Shown: positions 45,337 through 53,580 of the stretch, piece after piece | Layout of the letters: every line of letters starts with the position of its first letter | How positions within the stretch are numbered: position 1 is the first letter of the stretch | Assembly: GCF_004152865.1 (NCBI RefSeq) | Contig: NZ_SEOO01000003.1 | Location: 1 to 64,000 of the forward strand | DNA length: 64,000 nucleotides | Direction of reading: 5' to 3' | Source: Sphingobium cupriresistens | GTDB lineage: Bacteria > Pseudomonadota > Alphaproteobacteria > Sphingomonadales > Sphingomonadaceae | Notes under the pieces: generated by a model | Seen by the model: only the letters and a program-made list of their open reading frames with translations | Database searches by the model: none | What the model was told of the DNA's origin: nothing | Position numbers and translations under genes: made by a program

Positions 45337-46773
45337 TCAGGTCAGGAAGAGCGTAGCCAGCCCCAAAAAGGTCAAGAAGCCCAGCGAATCGGTCATCATC
45401 GTCACGAACACGGCCGAGGATATGGCTGGATCGATGTTACGCCGGTCGAGCGTCACGGGAATCAGCACGCCCGCCAGACCCGCCACCATATTGTTGATGA
45501 GGATCGCGGTGGCGAACACCAGCGACAGGCCAAGCTGGCCGTAGATCAGATAGGAACCGATGCCGATCAGCACGCCCAGCACCGATCCATTGGTCGCGGC
45601 GATGCGAAATTCCCGCACGATCATGCGCAATGTGTTGGAACTGGTGACCTGATTGGTGGCGATGGCGCGCACCATGACCGCCAGCGTCTGCGTGCCCGCA
45701 TTGCCGCCCATGCCCGACACGATGCCCATCAGCGCGGCCAGCATCGCCAGATGTTCGATCGTATCTTCGAACAGGCCCACCACCGACGCGGCGACCATGG
45801 CGGTGCCCAGATTGACGACCAGCCAGACCAGGCGGGTGCGCACCGTCATCAGGATCGGCTGGTTGATGTCGCCTTCGCCCGCGCCCGACAGGCGGAGTAT
45901 GTCTTCGCCCGCTTCCTCGGCGATGATGTGGACGACGTCATCGACCGTGATCATGCCGACCAGACGGCCCGCCGAATCCACCACGGCGGCGGAGATCAGC
46001 GCATATTTCTGGAAGCGCAGCGCGACTTCTTCCTGATCCATGTCGACCGGGATCAGCGTCTGTTCGCGCTTCATCAGGTCGGTCATGGCGATGCCGCGGG
46101 GGCAGGTCAGAATCCAGCTAAGCTGGCAATAGCCGATCGGCCGATGGGCCGCATCGACGATATAGATTTCCCAGAAATCCTGCGTCAGGTCGGCATTGTC
46201 GCGCAGATAGTCGATCACCTGACCGACCGTCATATGCGCCGGCACCGCGACCAGATCGCGCTGCATCAGGCGACCGGCGGATTCTTCCGGGTAGGACAGC
46301 GCGCTTTCGATCGCGGCGCGGTCTTCGGGGTCGAGCGCGTCAAGGACGGCCTGCTGGTCGGCCTCCTCCATATCCTCGATCATCGCGACGGCGTCGTCGG
46401 TATCGAGTTCGGCGGCGAATTCGGCGACCTGTTCGGGCGCCAGCGCGCCGATCAGGTCGTCGCGGACATAGTCGTTAAGTTCCGACAGAACTTCCGCGCC
46501 GACCAAGTCGCCCAGCGCAGAGGCGACATCGGCGCGCCGGTCCGACGGCGTCAGTTCCAGAAGGTCGGCAATGTCGGCCGGGTGGAGCGGCGACACCAGG
46601 TCGCGCGCGGTTTCACTGTCGCCATCCTCCACCGCGTCAAGCACGGAGGACAGGAATTCGGGCTTCAGCCGATCATCCTCGTCCAGGCCTGTTTCAGCCT
46701 GTTCAAGGATCGTTTCATCGTCCGTGTCGTCCCCACGCAACAGGGGGTCGGCTGGATCGCCGCGCTCGCTCAT
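45337..46773 (-). CDS. mgtE: Magnesium transporter MgtE
   Basis: The 478-residue protein has the MgtE N-domain of Asp/Leu-rich helical repeats (about 50-165), two CBS domains (about 180-300, with SAGRLMQRDLVAVPAHMTV and VGMITVDDVVHII) and a C-terminal five-helix channel (about 315-478) with GMGGNAGTQTLAVMVRAIA. It is a Mg2+-gated Mg2+ channel of the inner membrane. The ATG at 46773 is chosen by family length. No Mg-sensing leader is evident. It is divergent from the cyclophilin gene. Confidence 0.95.
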   Translation of the reverse strand: MSERGDPADPLLRGDDTDDETILEQAETGLDEDDRLKPEFLSSVLDAVEDGDSETARDLVSPLHPADIADLLELTPSDRRADVASALGDLVGAEVLSELNDYVRDDLIGALAPEQVAEFAAELDTDDAVAMIEDMEEADQQAVLDALDPEDRAAIESALSYPEESAGRLMQRDLVAVPAHMTVGQVIDYLRDNADLTQDFWEIYIVDAAHRPIGYCQLSWILTCPRGIAMTDLMKREQTLIPVDMDQEEVALRFQKYALISAAVVDSAGRLVGMITVDDVVHIIAEEAGEDILRLSGAGEGDINQPILMTVRTRLVWLVVNLGTAMVAASVVGLFEDTIEHLAMLAALMGIVSGMGGNAGTQTLAVMVRAIATNQVTSSNTLRMIVREFRIAATNGSVLGVLIGIGSYLIYGQLGLSLVFATAILINNMVAGLAGVLIPVTLDRRNIDPAISSAVFVTMMTDSLGFLTFLGLATLFLT

Positions 46774-46942
46774 GGCGCCCCCTACTGTCCGGTTCCTGTA
46801 ACATGGCGGATGCTTTCGCCCATGCAACATGGAATTGCAATGGGGTGACGGGCGGTTGACGCCTTCTCCACAAGAAACTTCCATCCCCTTTTGAAGCCTC
46901 TATATGGGGGGCATCACCCCTTCCCACATGAGAGGATGCTTC

Positions 46943-47398
46943 ATGGCCGACGAAACCCTTACCCTTACCCTCGACAGCGGCGGCGACGTCGTGATCAAGC
47001 TGCGCCCCGACCTGGCCCCTGGCCATGTCGCGCGCATCGTGGAAAACGCCAAGGAAGGCTTTTATGACGGCGTGGTCTTCCACCGCGTCATCCCCGGCTT
47101 CATGGCGCAGGGCGGCGATCCGACCGGCACCGGCATGGGCGGCCACCCCAACAAGCCCGACATCAAGGCCGAATTCAGCCGTGAAAAGCATATCCGCGGC
47201 GTCTGCTCGATGGCCCGTTCGTCGAATCCGAACAGCGCCAACAGCCAGTTCTTCATCTGCTTCGACGACGCCACCTTCCTGGACGGTCAATATACCGTCT
47301 GGGGCGAAGTGACGTCGGGCATGGAATATGTCGACGCCTTGCCCAAGGGCGAGCCGCCGCGCACGCCGGGCAAGATCGTCACGGCGACCGTCGCCTGA
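46943..47398 (+). CDS. Peptidyl-prolyl cis-trans isomerase, cyclophilin type
   Basis: The 151-residue protein has the cyclophilin signature FHRVIPGFMAQGGDPTGTG and SMARSSNPNSANSQFFI, with the active-site Arg in FHRV. It lacks a signal peptide and so is cytosolic (PpiB-like). It catalyses proline isomerisation in folding. AGAGGA lies about seven bases before the ATG at 46943. Earlier in-frame codons lack homology. A hairpin with a T-run follows. Confidence 0.95.
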   Translation: MADETLTLTLDSGGDVVIKLRPDLAPGHVARIVENAKEGFYDGVVFHRVIPGFMAQGGDPTGTGMGGHPNKPDIKAEFSREKHIRGVCSMARSSNPNSANSQFFICFDDATFLDGQYTVWGEVTSGMEYVDALPKGEPPRTPGKIVTATVA

Positions 47399-47437
47399 GA
47401 TCAGCCTGACATCGGATAGGAAAAGGCGTCCTGTCGC

Positions 47438-47457
47438 AAAGACCGGGCGTCTTTTTT
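47438..47457 (+). terminator. Rho-independent terminator of the cyclophilin gene
   Basis: AAAGAC (47438-47443) pairs with GTCTTT (47449-47454) around CGGGC, followed by more T, 40 bases after the stop. It also faces the convergent lipoprotein gene, so it may end both transcripts. Confidence 0.6.
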
Positions 47458-47533
47458 ACAGGCGGTGACGAATCATCGGGATTGCGAGCGGAAGGCGGTG
47501 CGCCGATCGATCCGGCAATCACCTTGCCGGCCT

Positions 47534-48220
47534 CTACGGTCGTTTCGCCATCCCGTCGGTCACCGAAATGGCCTGCGCCTCCGTGCCGTTATCCGCACCG
47601 GGCGCATCCACCGGCGGCTGATAAGCCCCGATCGTTTCGATATGCCAGCGCCGTTGTTCCTGCGTCGATCCGGGGACGTCATCGACGCGGCGCAACACCA
47701 CCTGCCGCAGCACATGCCAGGGCCGGCCATTGGCGGCGATGCGCCCATAGACCTGCACCGGCACTGTCACATGCATCGATCCGGCCGTCCCTTCCGGGTC
47801 GGATGGCGCGCCGACATTGGCGTGAATCTCGCTAAAGCCGCGAAAGCGCGCGGCGAAATGGGCGTCGTCCTGCAATCCGATCGCGCCTGCGGGATTCCAC
47901 AGATCCTGCGCATCCTCGAACCGCTTTTCCTCCAGCAGGCCATAATAGCCCTGCACCACCTGCGCCGCGCCCTGCGCGCTGTCGGGGTCGATCGATCCTT
48001 CGGCGATCGGGGCGGGATCGACGGGCAAACCGCCCGGCGCGCCGGGGGCGGGCGGGTTGAGCGGCTCCATCACCGCCATCGCTTCGGCGCGAAACTGGTT
48101 TTCCACCTGCGCGGCATTGGCGCCATTGGCCAGATTGTCGATCGCGCTCTCCTCCCGCCCGTCGCAGGCGACGACGAGCAGGAGGGACAACAGGGCGGCG
48201 GTCTTGATCGCTGCCCGCAT
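47534..48220 (-). CDS. Lipoprotein of unknown function
   Basis: The 228-residue protein has a lipoprotein signal ending LLVVAC (Cys19), a 25-residue Asn/Ala-rich spacer, a Pro/Ala-rich stretch (PAPGAPGGLPVDPAP) and a C-terminal globular region with YYGLLEEKRFEDAQDLW and a beta-rich HVTVPVQVYGRI. The latter resembles NTF2-like or SnoaL-type folds, but I cannot assign a family. It overlaps the stop of the next upstream gene by one base (TGATG) and is probably co-translated with it. Confidence 0.75.
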   Translation of the reverse strand: MRAAIKTAALLSLLLVVACDGREESAIDNLANGANAAQVENQFRAEAMAVMEPLNPPAPGAPGGLPVDPAPIAEGSIDPDSAQGAAQVVQGYYGLLEEKRFEDAQDLWNPAGAIGLQDDAHFAARFRGFSEIHANVGAPSDPEGTAGSMHVTVPVQVYGRIAANGRPWHVLRQVVLRRVDDVPGSTQEQRRWHIETIGAYQPPVDAPGADNGTEAQAISVTDGMAKRP

Positions 48221-48921
48221 CAGTTCGGACGGACCCGCGCCGCCGGTTCGCGCCCGCGCGTCACGCGGCCCGCGCCACCCCAGTCGCGCTGCGGGCGCGG
48301 CTGGCTGACCTGCGGTCGCGACGGGCGGGGTTGAGGTTGCGCCTGTGGTCGGGTTTGGGGTTGGCGCAGGCCCGGCTGCGGCGTGGGTCGCGCGCCATCG
48401 CCCCGGCCGCGGTCATTGCCGCGCCACTGGTTGCGGTCGCGACCCTGGCCATCATTGCGATCCCGTCCCCAATTGCGATCGCCGCGGTCTCGATCCCGGT
48501 CGCCGCCCTGGGGCGGACGGGTCCAGTTGCCATTGCCCGGTTGCCGATCGCGATCGCGCCAAGTGCCGTCCCGATCGCGATCCCGGCCGCGCCAGCGACC
48601 ATCGTCGCCGCGTTCGGTCCGACGGCCTTCCCAATACCGGCGTTGCCCGTCATTCCAGCGGTGGCGTCGACCGCCGCGGTCATAGACATAATAGCCGTTG
48701 CCGGGATAATAATAATTGTCGTACCAACCGCCAAAACCACCGGGCTGATAATAGCCCGACGGCCCATAATAGCCGTCTCCATAATAGCCGCCATTGCCAT
48801 AATAGCCGCTACCCACGCTGACGCCGCCATAGCCATAGCCGTCATCATAGGCGCAACCACCCAGGGTCAGCGCGCCTGCAAGTCCGATTACCGCCAGGAA
48901 CCGATGTCGGATGCCCGTCAT
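48220..48921 (-). CDS. Low-complexity Gly/Tyr- and Arg/Asp-rich lipoprotein
   Basis: The 233-residue protein has a lipobox LGGC (Cys23). After it come a Gly/Tyr-rich repeat (about 27-75, YYGNGGYYGDGYYGPSGYY), an Arg/Asp-rich part with repeated RDRD (about 95-180), and a Pro/Gln/Arg-rich tail. Such composition suggests a disordered, surface- or periplasm-facing protein. AGGAG lies seven bases before the ATG at 48921. An ATG seven codons earlier is less well placed. No family is recognised. It is the first gene of a pair with the next lipoprotein. Confidence 0.7.
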   Translation of the reverse strand: MTGIRHRFLAVIGLAGALTLGGCAYDDGYGYGGVSVGSGYYGNGGYYGDGYYGPSGYYQPGGFGGWYDNYYYPGNGYYVYDRGGRRHRWNDGQRRYWEGRRTERGDDGRWRGRDRDRDGTWRDRDRQPGNGNWTRPPQGGDRDRDRGDRNWGRDRNDGQGRDRNQWRGNDRGRGDGARPTPQPGLRQPQTRPQAQPQPRPSRPQVSQPRPQRDWGGAGRVTRGREPAARVRPN

Positions 48922-49234
48922 CGCCTTTCTCCTCATCTCCATCTGATCCTTTGCTTAACGCGGCCCGGTTGAATTGGTTGTGAATGGATTATCCTTTCCG
49001 CACCAGCGTTTATCGCAGGTTCAGAAATGTCGGCTTTTGTTCATCGGGGCGACAGAAAGCGTGTTCTTTCCGTCACATAATCGCCTTTCGGCCAGCTTTT
49101 GTGAATTGTTCAGGAAACCTTCCGGCCGGTCCGGTCATTCTTTCCCCTGTCGATCGCAGCTTTAAGCGCTCGCATCGGCCCGGCGGGTCCAAACCGCCGC
49201 TGAACAAATCCACAATAGACAAAGGGTCACCCCC
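48922..49234. other. Intergenic region, divergent lipoprotein and barrel genes
   Basis: This 313-base gap separates the divergent lipoprotein pair and the outer-membrane barrel gene, so it should hold two promoters. AAAGGG lies near the ATG of the barrel gene. I see no coding frame, tRNA or strong hairpin. Local AT content is higher than in flanking genes, as expected for promoter DNA. Confidence 0.6.
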
Positions 49235-49792
49235 ATGAAGACACTGCTTTTTTCGGCAGCCGCCGCCGCGTCCTTGTTGCCTGCCGCCGCCATGGCGCAA
49301 GATGACGCCGGTTCGTCCACCCGCCGCATCGAACCCTATGTCGGCGTGATGGGTGGCGTGCATAATTATGACAGCGAAACCAGCAAGGAAGGCATCCCGC
49401 CGGTCGGTTACAAAGGCCGCATGGTCGAAGGCGTGGCAGGCGTGAACGTCAATGTCGCAGGGCCGCTGGTGCTGGGCGTCGAGGGCACCGCGTCCAAGGG
49501 CGTGTCGGGCGACATCGACTGGGAATATGGCGCCGCGGGCCGGGTCGGCGTGAAGGCGGGCAAGGACAGCATGATCTTCACCAAGGTCGGCTATCAGTGG
49601 ACCAATTTCGACGCGCTCGGCAAGGATAGCCGCGACTATCACGGCATGACCTATGGCGCCGGCGTCGAACTGTCGCCCGCCGACATGGGCGGTTCGGCCC
49701 AGAGCAGCAATATCCGCCTGCGCGTGCAGGCCGATACGACCGGCGATTTCCACTCGATCCGCCCGATGGCGGGCGTCGTCGCAAAATTCTGA
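49235..49792 (+). CDS. Small outer-membrane beta-barrel (opacity/porin-like) protein
   Basis: The 185-residue protein has a signal peptide (about 1-21, AAAMA-QDD) and alternating hydrophobic strands (EPYVGVMGGVHNYD, VEGVAGVNVNVAGPLVLGVE, IFTKVGYQWTNFD). The last residue is Phe (GVVAKF), the C-terminal signal for barrel assembly. It resembles the OmpA-like/opacity family of eight-strand barrels. The function (adhesin, small pore or structural) cannot be told. A GC-rich hairpin follows the stop. Confidence 0.88.
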   Translation: MKTLLFSAAAAASLLPAAAMAQDDAGSSTRRIEPYVGVMGGVHNYDSETSKEGIPPVGYKGRMVEGVAGVNVNVAGPLVLGVEGTASKGVSGDIDWEYGAAGRVGVKAGKDSMIFTKVGYQWTNFDALGKDSRDYHGMTYGAGVELSPADMGGSAQSSNIRLRVQADTTGDFHSIRPMAGVVAKF

Positions 49793-49801
49793 ATAATGGG
49801 C

Positions 49802-49828
49802 GGGCGGGTGCCATGCCCGCCCCGCCTT
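49802..49828 (+). terminator. GC hairpin after the barrel gene
   Basis: GGGCGGG (49802-49808) pairs with CCCGCCC (49816-49822) around a seven-base loop, followed by GCC and TTT, ten bases after the stop. This is consistent with a weak rho-independent terminator. The convergent UdgX-family gene ends 72 bases further on. Confidence 0.5.
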
Positions 49829-49900
49829 TGAGTCAGCTTCCGAACGGAAGTTGGGGTGCGGAGCGGCTTCTTTGGACTGTAGCCGTTCCGCATTCCCCGC

Positions 49901-51310
49901 TCAGGCCAGTGTCTTCACCCGCTCGCCAATAGCGCGCAGGTCCTCGATAAAGCGGGCCTGCTCCTCCGCCCGGCGACCCTCGTCCGGCAGGCGCAGCACA
50001 TAGCTCGGATGCACCGTCACCCAGCCCTCCGCACCGCCATCGAGCGCGATCGCCTCACCCCGTGTCCGGCTGATCGTCACCGCCTTGCCCAGCATCGCGC
50101 GCGCGGCGGACGCGCCCAGCGCGACGATGATGCGCGGGCGGACCAGATCGATCTCTTGGTTCAGCCACCAGCGGCACGCTTCGATCTCGCCAGCGTCGGG
50201 TGATTGATGCAGGCGGCGTTTCCCTCGCCTCTCAAACTTGAAATGCTTGACCGCATTGGTGACGTAAGCGCGCGATCGGTCGACGCCCGCCGCCGCCAAC
50301 GACCGGTCGAACAATTGCCCCGCCGGTCCGACGAACGGCCGCCCGGCCAGATCCTCCTGATCGCCAGGCTGTTCGCCGATGAAGAACAGGGGCGCGTCGA
50401 GCGGTCCTTCGCCGAACACCGTCTGCGTGGCGTTCCGATGCAACGGGCAGCGGGTGCAGGTCTTCGCCTCGCTGCGAACCGCCGCCCAGACGGCGGCGGC
50501 ATTGCCCTGGCGCTTGGGCGGCGCTTTTTCGGGCAGGGGGGGCGTGGCGATCATGGCCGCCTCGCGCGCCTGCGCCCCGGCGATAAGGTCGGGGATAAGC
50601 GCGGCTTCGGGCAGGTTGCGCCAATATTTTTTCGGCATTTCGGACAGCATGGCCCCGGTCTTGAGCCGGGCCGGATTGAAAATCGCGGCATAATAGCCCT
50701 TCCACATCTCCTCGACCGGATCGTCGGCGGGTGCGCCGGCGCGGCTGGCGCCCGGTCCCTCGGTCAAGACGTCGCCGTCCCAATGGATGCTGGCCGCCGG
50801 CGTCAGGATCGACCAGCGCATGGACGCGAAGCGGCGCATGAAAAAGCCCGCATTGGCGCGGACGATATGATGATCGGGTTCGAACCAGGCGACGAAGCGC
50901 AGCCCAATATTATCCTCTAACGCACGGAACCGGACGAAAGCGCGCATCTTGTGGATGTCGCGCCGCACCGCCTTGGCCAGCATATCGACCCGCCGCAGCA
51001 GCGGATCGGCCTTGTCCTCCATCCGCCCCGGCCGATCGCGCAGCCGGCGCAGCAGCGCATAGAGCAGGGCGAAGCGTTCGGGGTCGCTATGCAGGATCGC
51101 GCTTTGCGCAAGATCGACGAAAGCGCGCGGCACGGAAAAGGCTGCGCCGGGACGTTCAGGGGGCAGGGGCGCATCGCCGAACAGATCGCCGCCCGCGTCC
51201 CCCACCTGCCAGACGATGTCGGCGGGATCGACGCCCTGCATCGCCAAGCGCCGCGCTGCTGACCGCCAGCCGTCGAAATCGTCCGGGGCGGTCAGTGCGA
51301 TGCGATACAT
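49901..51310 (-). CDS. DUF4130::UdgX fusion, uracil-DNA-binding repair protein
   Basis: The 469-residue protein has two parts. The N-terminal part (about 1-250) is the DUF4130 domain usually paired with the radical-SAM partner, with KMRAFVRFR and VRANAGFFMRRFASMRW. The C-terminal part (about 265-469) is a family-4-type uracil-DNA glycosylase fold of the UdgX class: CxxC (285/288) and C379 for the Fe-S cluster, GEQPGDQED (312-320), and KRRLHQSP (364-371) with His368 at the position that forms a covalent bond with uracil in characterised UdgX. It should bind or link uracil in DNA. It is last in a unit headed by an SOS box. Confidence 0.9.
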   Translation of the reverse strand: MYRIALTAPDDFDGWRSAARRLAMQGVDPADIVWQVGDAGGDLFGDAPLPPERPGAAFSVPRAFVDLAQSAILHSDPERFALLYALLRRLRDRPGRMEDKADPLLRRVDMLAKAVRRDIHKMRAFVRFRALEDNIGLRFVAWFEPDHHIVRANAGFFMRRFASMRWSILTPAASIHWDGDVLTEGPGASRAGAPADDPVEEMWKGYYAAIFNPARLKTGAMLSEMPKKYWRNLPEAALIPDLIAGAQAREAAMIATPPLPEKAPPKRQGNAAAVWAAVRSEAKTCTRCPLHRNATQTVFGEGPLDAPLFFIGEQPGDQEDLAGRPFVGPAGQLFDRSLAAAGVDRSRAYVTNAVKHFKFERRGKRRLHQSPDAGEIEACRWWLNQEIDLVRPRIIVALGASAARAMLGKAVTISRTRGEAIALDGGAEGWVTVHPSYVLRLPDEGRRAEEQARFIEDLRAIGERVKTLA

Positions 51311-51362
51311 AGCGTCCGATCCACGCGCGACACCGGCGGCGGGCCGATTGCAGCTTCGGCCT

Positions 51363-51833
51363 TCAGTCCTCGGCCTGCGCGCGCTCCAGTTCGGCCGGCT
51401 TGCGCTTGGCGAACAGCTTGCCCAGTCGATCCTCGTCCTGCGCCGTCAATTCCTTGGCGGCGTCGGGGAACATCTCCTCCTCTTCCTCCTCGATATGGTG
51501 GAGGTAGCGCTTCTTCATCTCGGCGAATTTCTTGCGCCATGCCTCGCCGTTGAATTTTAGCGCGTCCAGCTCTTCGAGATAATCGTCTATCTCCTTGTGC
51601 TCGGATACGCTGTGCTGCGCATCCTCGCGCAGGTCCGGGCGGGCCAGCATGGTGGCGTAGAGGGTTTCCTCCTCTGCGGCGGCATGGGCTGACACTTCGA
51701 CCTTGAACTGCTCGAACAGCTTTTCCAGCCGGTCCTCGTTCTTTTCGCGCTCCGCGTCGGCCATCTTGTCGAACAACTGGCGATGGGTGTCGTGATCCTG
51801 CTTCAGGCGGTCGAAAATATTGGCGTCGGCCAT
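51363..51833 (-). CDS. Hemerythrin-domain protein
   Basis: The 156-residue helical protein has the HHE-type iron ligands in order: QDHDTHRQLFDKM (His early), SAHAAAEEETLY, SEHKEIDDYLEEL and YLHHIEEEEEEMFP. Hemerythrins bind O2 or NO at a di-iron site and may sense redox state. The ATG at 51833 is chosen as the start of the conserved domain, with AGGAGG upstream. It lies between a small membrane-protein gene and the UdgX fusion, 52 bases from the latter. It may supply iron or oxygen control to the repair unit, which is inference. Confidence 0.9.
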   Translation of the reverse strand: MADANIFDRLKQDHDTHRQLFDKMADAEREKNEDRLEKLFEQFKVEVSAHAAAEEETLYATMLARPDLREDAQHSVSEHKEIDDYLEELDALKFNGEAWRKKFAEMKKRYLHHIEEEEEEMFPDAAKELTAQDEDRLGKLFAKRKPAELERAQAED

Positions 51834-51861
51834 GATTGGTCCTCCTCTTTCGAGGACAGAC

Positions 51862-51886
51862 AACGACAGGCGCGGCAATTGGCTCC
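51862..51886 (-). promoter_or_regulatory. Possible internal EcfG-like promoter before the hemerythrin gene
   Basis: On the minus strand, GGAGC (51886-51882) and CGTT (51865-51862) are 16 bases apart. This differs from the EcfG consensus GGAAC-N16/18-CGTT by one base. It lies 28 bases before the hemerythrin start. A weak match, but hemerythrins are often stress-induced. Confidence 0.25.
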
Positions 51887-51907
51887 CGCCAAAAAGCCGA
51901 CCGATAT

Positions 51908-52318
51908 TCAGCCGAACAGAAAGCGGAAGATGATCGCGACCGGAATCCAGAGCAGCGCCCCCAACAGGCTGGCGGCCCACAGTTGCGCCACGTCGCGACG
52001 GAAGCGCACGGCAAGGCCGCTGTCGGGCAGGCCGCCCCGTTCCAGCAACTGCCAGCGCCGTTCCAGTCCGCGCGCGGCCACGGCATAGCCGCCAATCGCG
52101 ACGATGACGCCCAGATGCAGGACGAGCGAGCCGCCGGTCTTGGCGACGATGCCGATCTGAAGCAGGCAGAAGACAACCAGCGACGCCGCCAGATGCGTGC
52201 TGATCCGCTTCGCAAACGCCTTGCGCTGATATGTGCGATTGCCGAGCGCCGTCGCCAAAGCCTCGAACTCCTTGCTTGACCCTGACGACAGAATTTCACG
52301 AGTCGCGGCATGGATCAA
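51908..52318 (-). CDS. Small membrane protein of unknown function
   Basis: The product is about 136 residues with three likely transmembrane helices (HLAASLVVFCLLQIGIVA, LVLHLGVIVAIGGYAVAA and LWAASLLGALLWIPVAIIF). Basic and acidic residues lie between them, including RRWQLLERGG. No family is recognised. The start is uncertain: in-frame ATG codons are lacking after the radical-SAM stop, and a TTG at 52318, 14 bases beyond that stop, is the best candidate. It sits between the radical-SAM and hemerythrin genes in the same unit. Confidence 0.65.
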   Translation of the reverse strand: MIHAATREILSSGSSKEFEALATALGNRTYQRKAFAKRISTHLAASLVVFCLLQIGIVAKTGGSLVLHLGVIVAIGGYAVAARGLERRWQLLERGGLPDSGLAVRFRRDVAQLWAASLLGALLWIPVAIIFRFLFG

Positions 52319-52332
52319 CCGTAAATCGGCGT

Positions 52333-53577
52333 TCAGGCGAACAAATCCAGCTGCTGCGCGGGCGGCGCGACCCGCGCGCGCAGGTCGGCGCTGTCGATCA
52401 GCGCCAGGGGTCGCCAATCCGCCGCGATCAGGAAGGGGCGCAGCTTCCTGATGGATGTCGTCAGACGCGCGACATCGTCCAGCCGCAGGCGGCGATGGCG
52501 GCGGCTCGACAGGATACGATCCACCGCTTTCACCCCCAGGCCCGGTACTCGCAACAGCGCCTCGCGCGGAGCGCGGTTGACATCGACCGGGAAGGTCGCG
52601 CGATGGTTGAGCGCCCAGGCGAGCTTGGGATCGATGTCGAGCGGCAGGCAGCCCGTCGCCGCATCCGTCGCGGCGGCGATCTCCTGCGCGTCATAGCCAT
52701 AGAATCGGATCATCCAGTCGGACTGGTAGAGCCGATGTTCGCGCAGCAATGGCGGGCGCTTGAGCGGCAGCACCGCGCTGGGCGAGGGGATGGGGGAGAA
52801 GGCGCTGTAATAGACGCGGCGCAGCTTGTGCCGGTCATACAGGCTGCTGGCCCGCGCGATGATCGCCCGGTCGTCGGCCGCGTCGGCGCCCACGATCATC
52901 TGGGTCGATTGGCCGGCGGGGGCAAAATGCGGCGCGCTCTTATATTTGCGGCGGGCGTCCTGCCCATCCTCCATGTCGCTGCGCAACCGGCTCATCGCCC
53001 CTTCGATCCGCACCCCATTTTTTTCCGGGGCCAGCCGCTTGAGGCCGCTTTCGGTCGGCAACTCGACATTGATCGACAGGCGATCGGCATGGAGCCCTGC
53101 CTGGTGGATCAACGCCGGGTCGGCGTCGGGAATGGTCTTGAGATGGATATAGCCGCGAAAATGATGGTCCTCGCGCAGCGATCGCGCCACCTCGACCATC
53201 TGCTCCATCGTATAGTCGGACGAGCGGATGATGCCCGACGACAGGAAAAGCCCCTCGATATAATTACGGCGGTAGAAGCTCAGGGTCAGGTCCACCACCT
53301 CCTGCGCGGTGAAGCGGGCGCGGCGGACATCGCTGGACCGGCGGTTGATGCAATAATGGCAATCGAAGATGCAACTGTTGGTCAGCAATATCTTGAGCAG
53401 CGAAATGCAGCGGCCGTCGGGCGCATAGGCGTGACAGATGCCCATGCCCTCGGTCGATCCGATCCCCTTGCCGCTGCGGCTGTCGCGCCTGGTGGTGCCC
53501 GACGAAGCGCAGGACGCATCATATTTGGCGGCGTCGGCGAGGATTTCGAGTTTCGAACGGGTGGAAAGCTGGGCCAT
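52333..53577 (-). CDS. Radical-SAM putative DNA modification/repair protein
   Basis: The 414-residue protein has the radical-SAM cluster motif CIFDCHYC (C69, C73, C76) in an unusual position after a 68-residue N-terminal segment. GLFLSSGIIRSSDYTMEQMVE follows in pieces, and a C-terminal helix-hairpin-helix (VNRAPREALLRVPGLGVKAV) that contacts DNA. It matches the family known as putative DNA modification/repair radical SAM protein, normally linked with UdgX/DUF4130 genes. The chemistry is unknown. The ATG at 53577 fits the family start. A perfect GTTC-N7-GTTC SOS box lies directly upstream. Confidence 0.92.
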   Translation of the reverse strand: MAQLSTRSKLEILADAAKYDASCASSGTTRRDSRSGKGIGSTEGMGICHAYAPDGRCISLLKILLTNSCIFDCHYCINRRSSDVRRARFTAQEVVDLTLSFYRRNYIEGLFLSSGIIRSSDYTMEQMVEVARSLREDHHFRGYIHLKTIPDADPALIHQAGLHADRLSINVELPTESGLKRLAPEKNGVRIEGAMSRLRSDMEDGQDARRKYKSAPHFAPAGQSTQMIVGADAADDRAIIARASSLYDRHKLRRVYYSAFSPIPSPSAVLPLKRPPLLREHRLYQSDWMIRFYGYDAQEIAAATDAATGCLPLDIDPKLAWALNHRATFPVDVNRAPREALLRVPGLGVKAVDRILSSRRHRRLRLDDVARLTTSIRKLRPFLIAADWRPLALIDSADLRARVAPPAQQLDLFA

Positions 53578-53580
53578 ATC

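Noticed and set aside
46774..46942. Mg2+-sensing leader (M-box-like) before mgtE
   Set aside because: The region upstream of the mgtE start is short and shows no extended conserved stem structure; it mainly serves the divergent cyclophilin gene.
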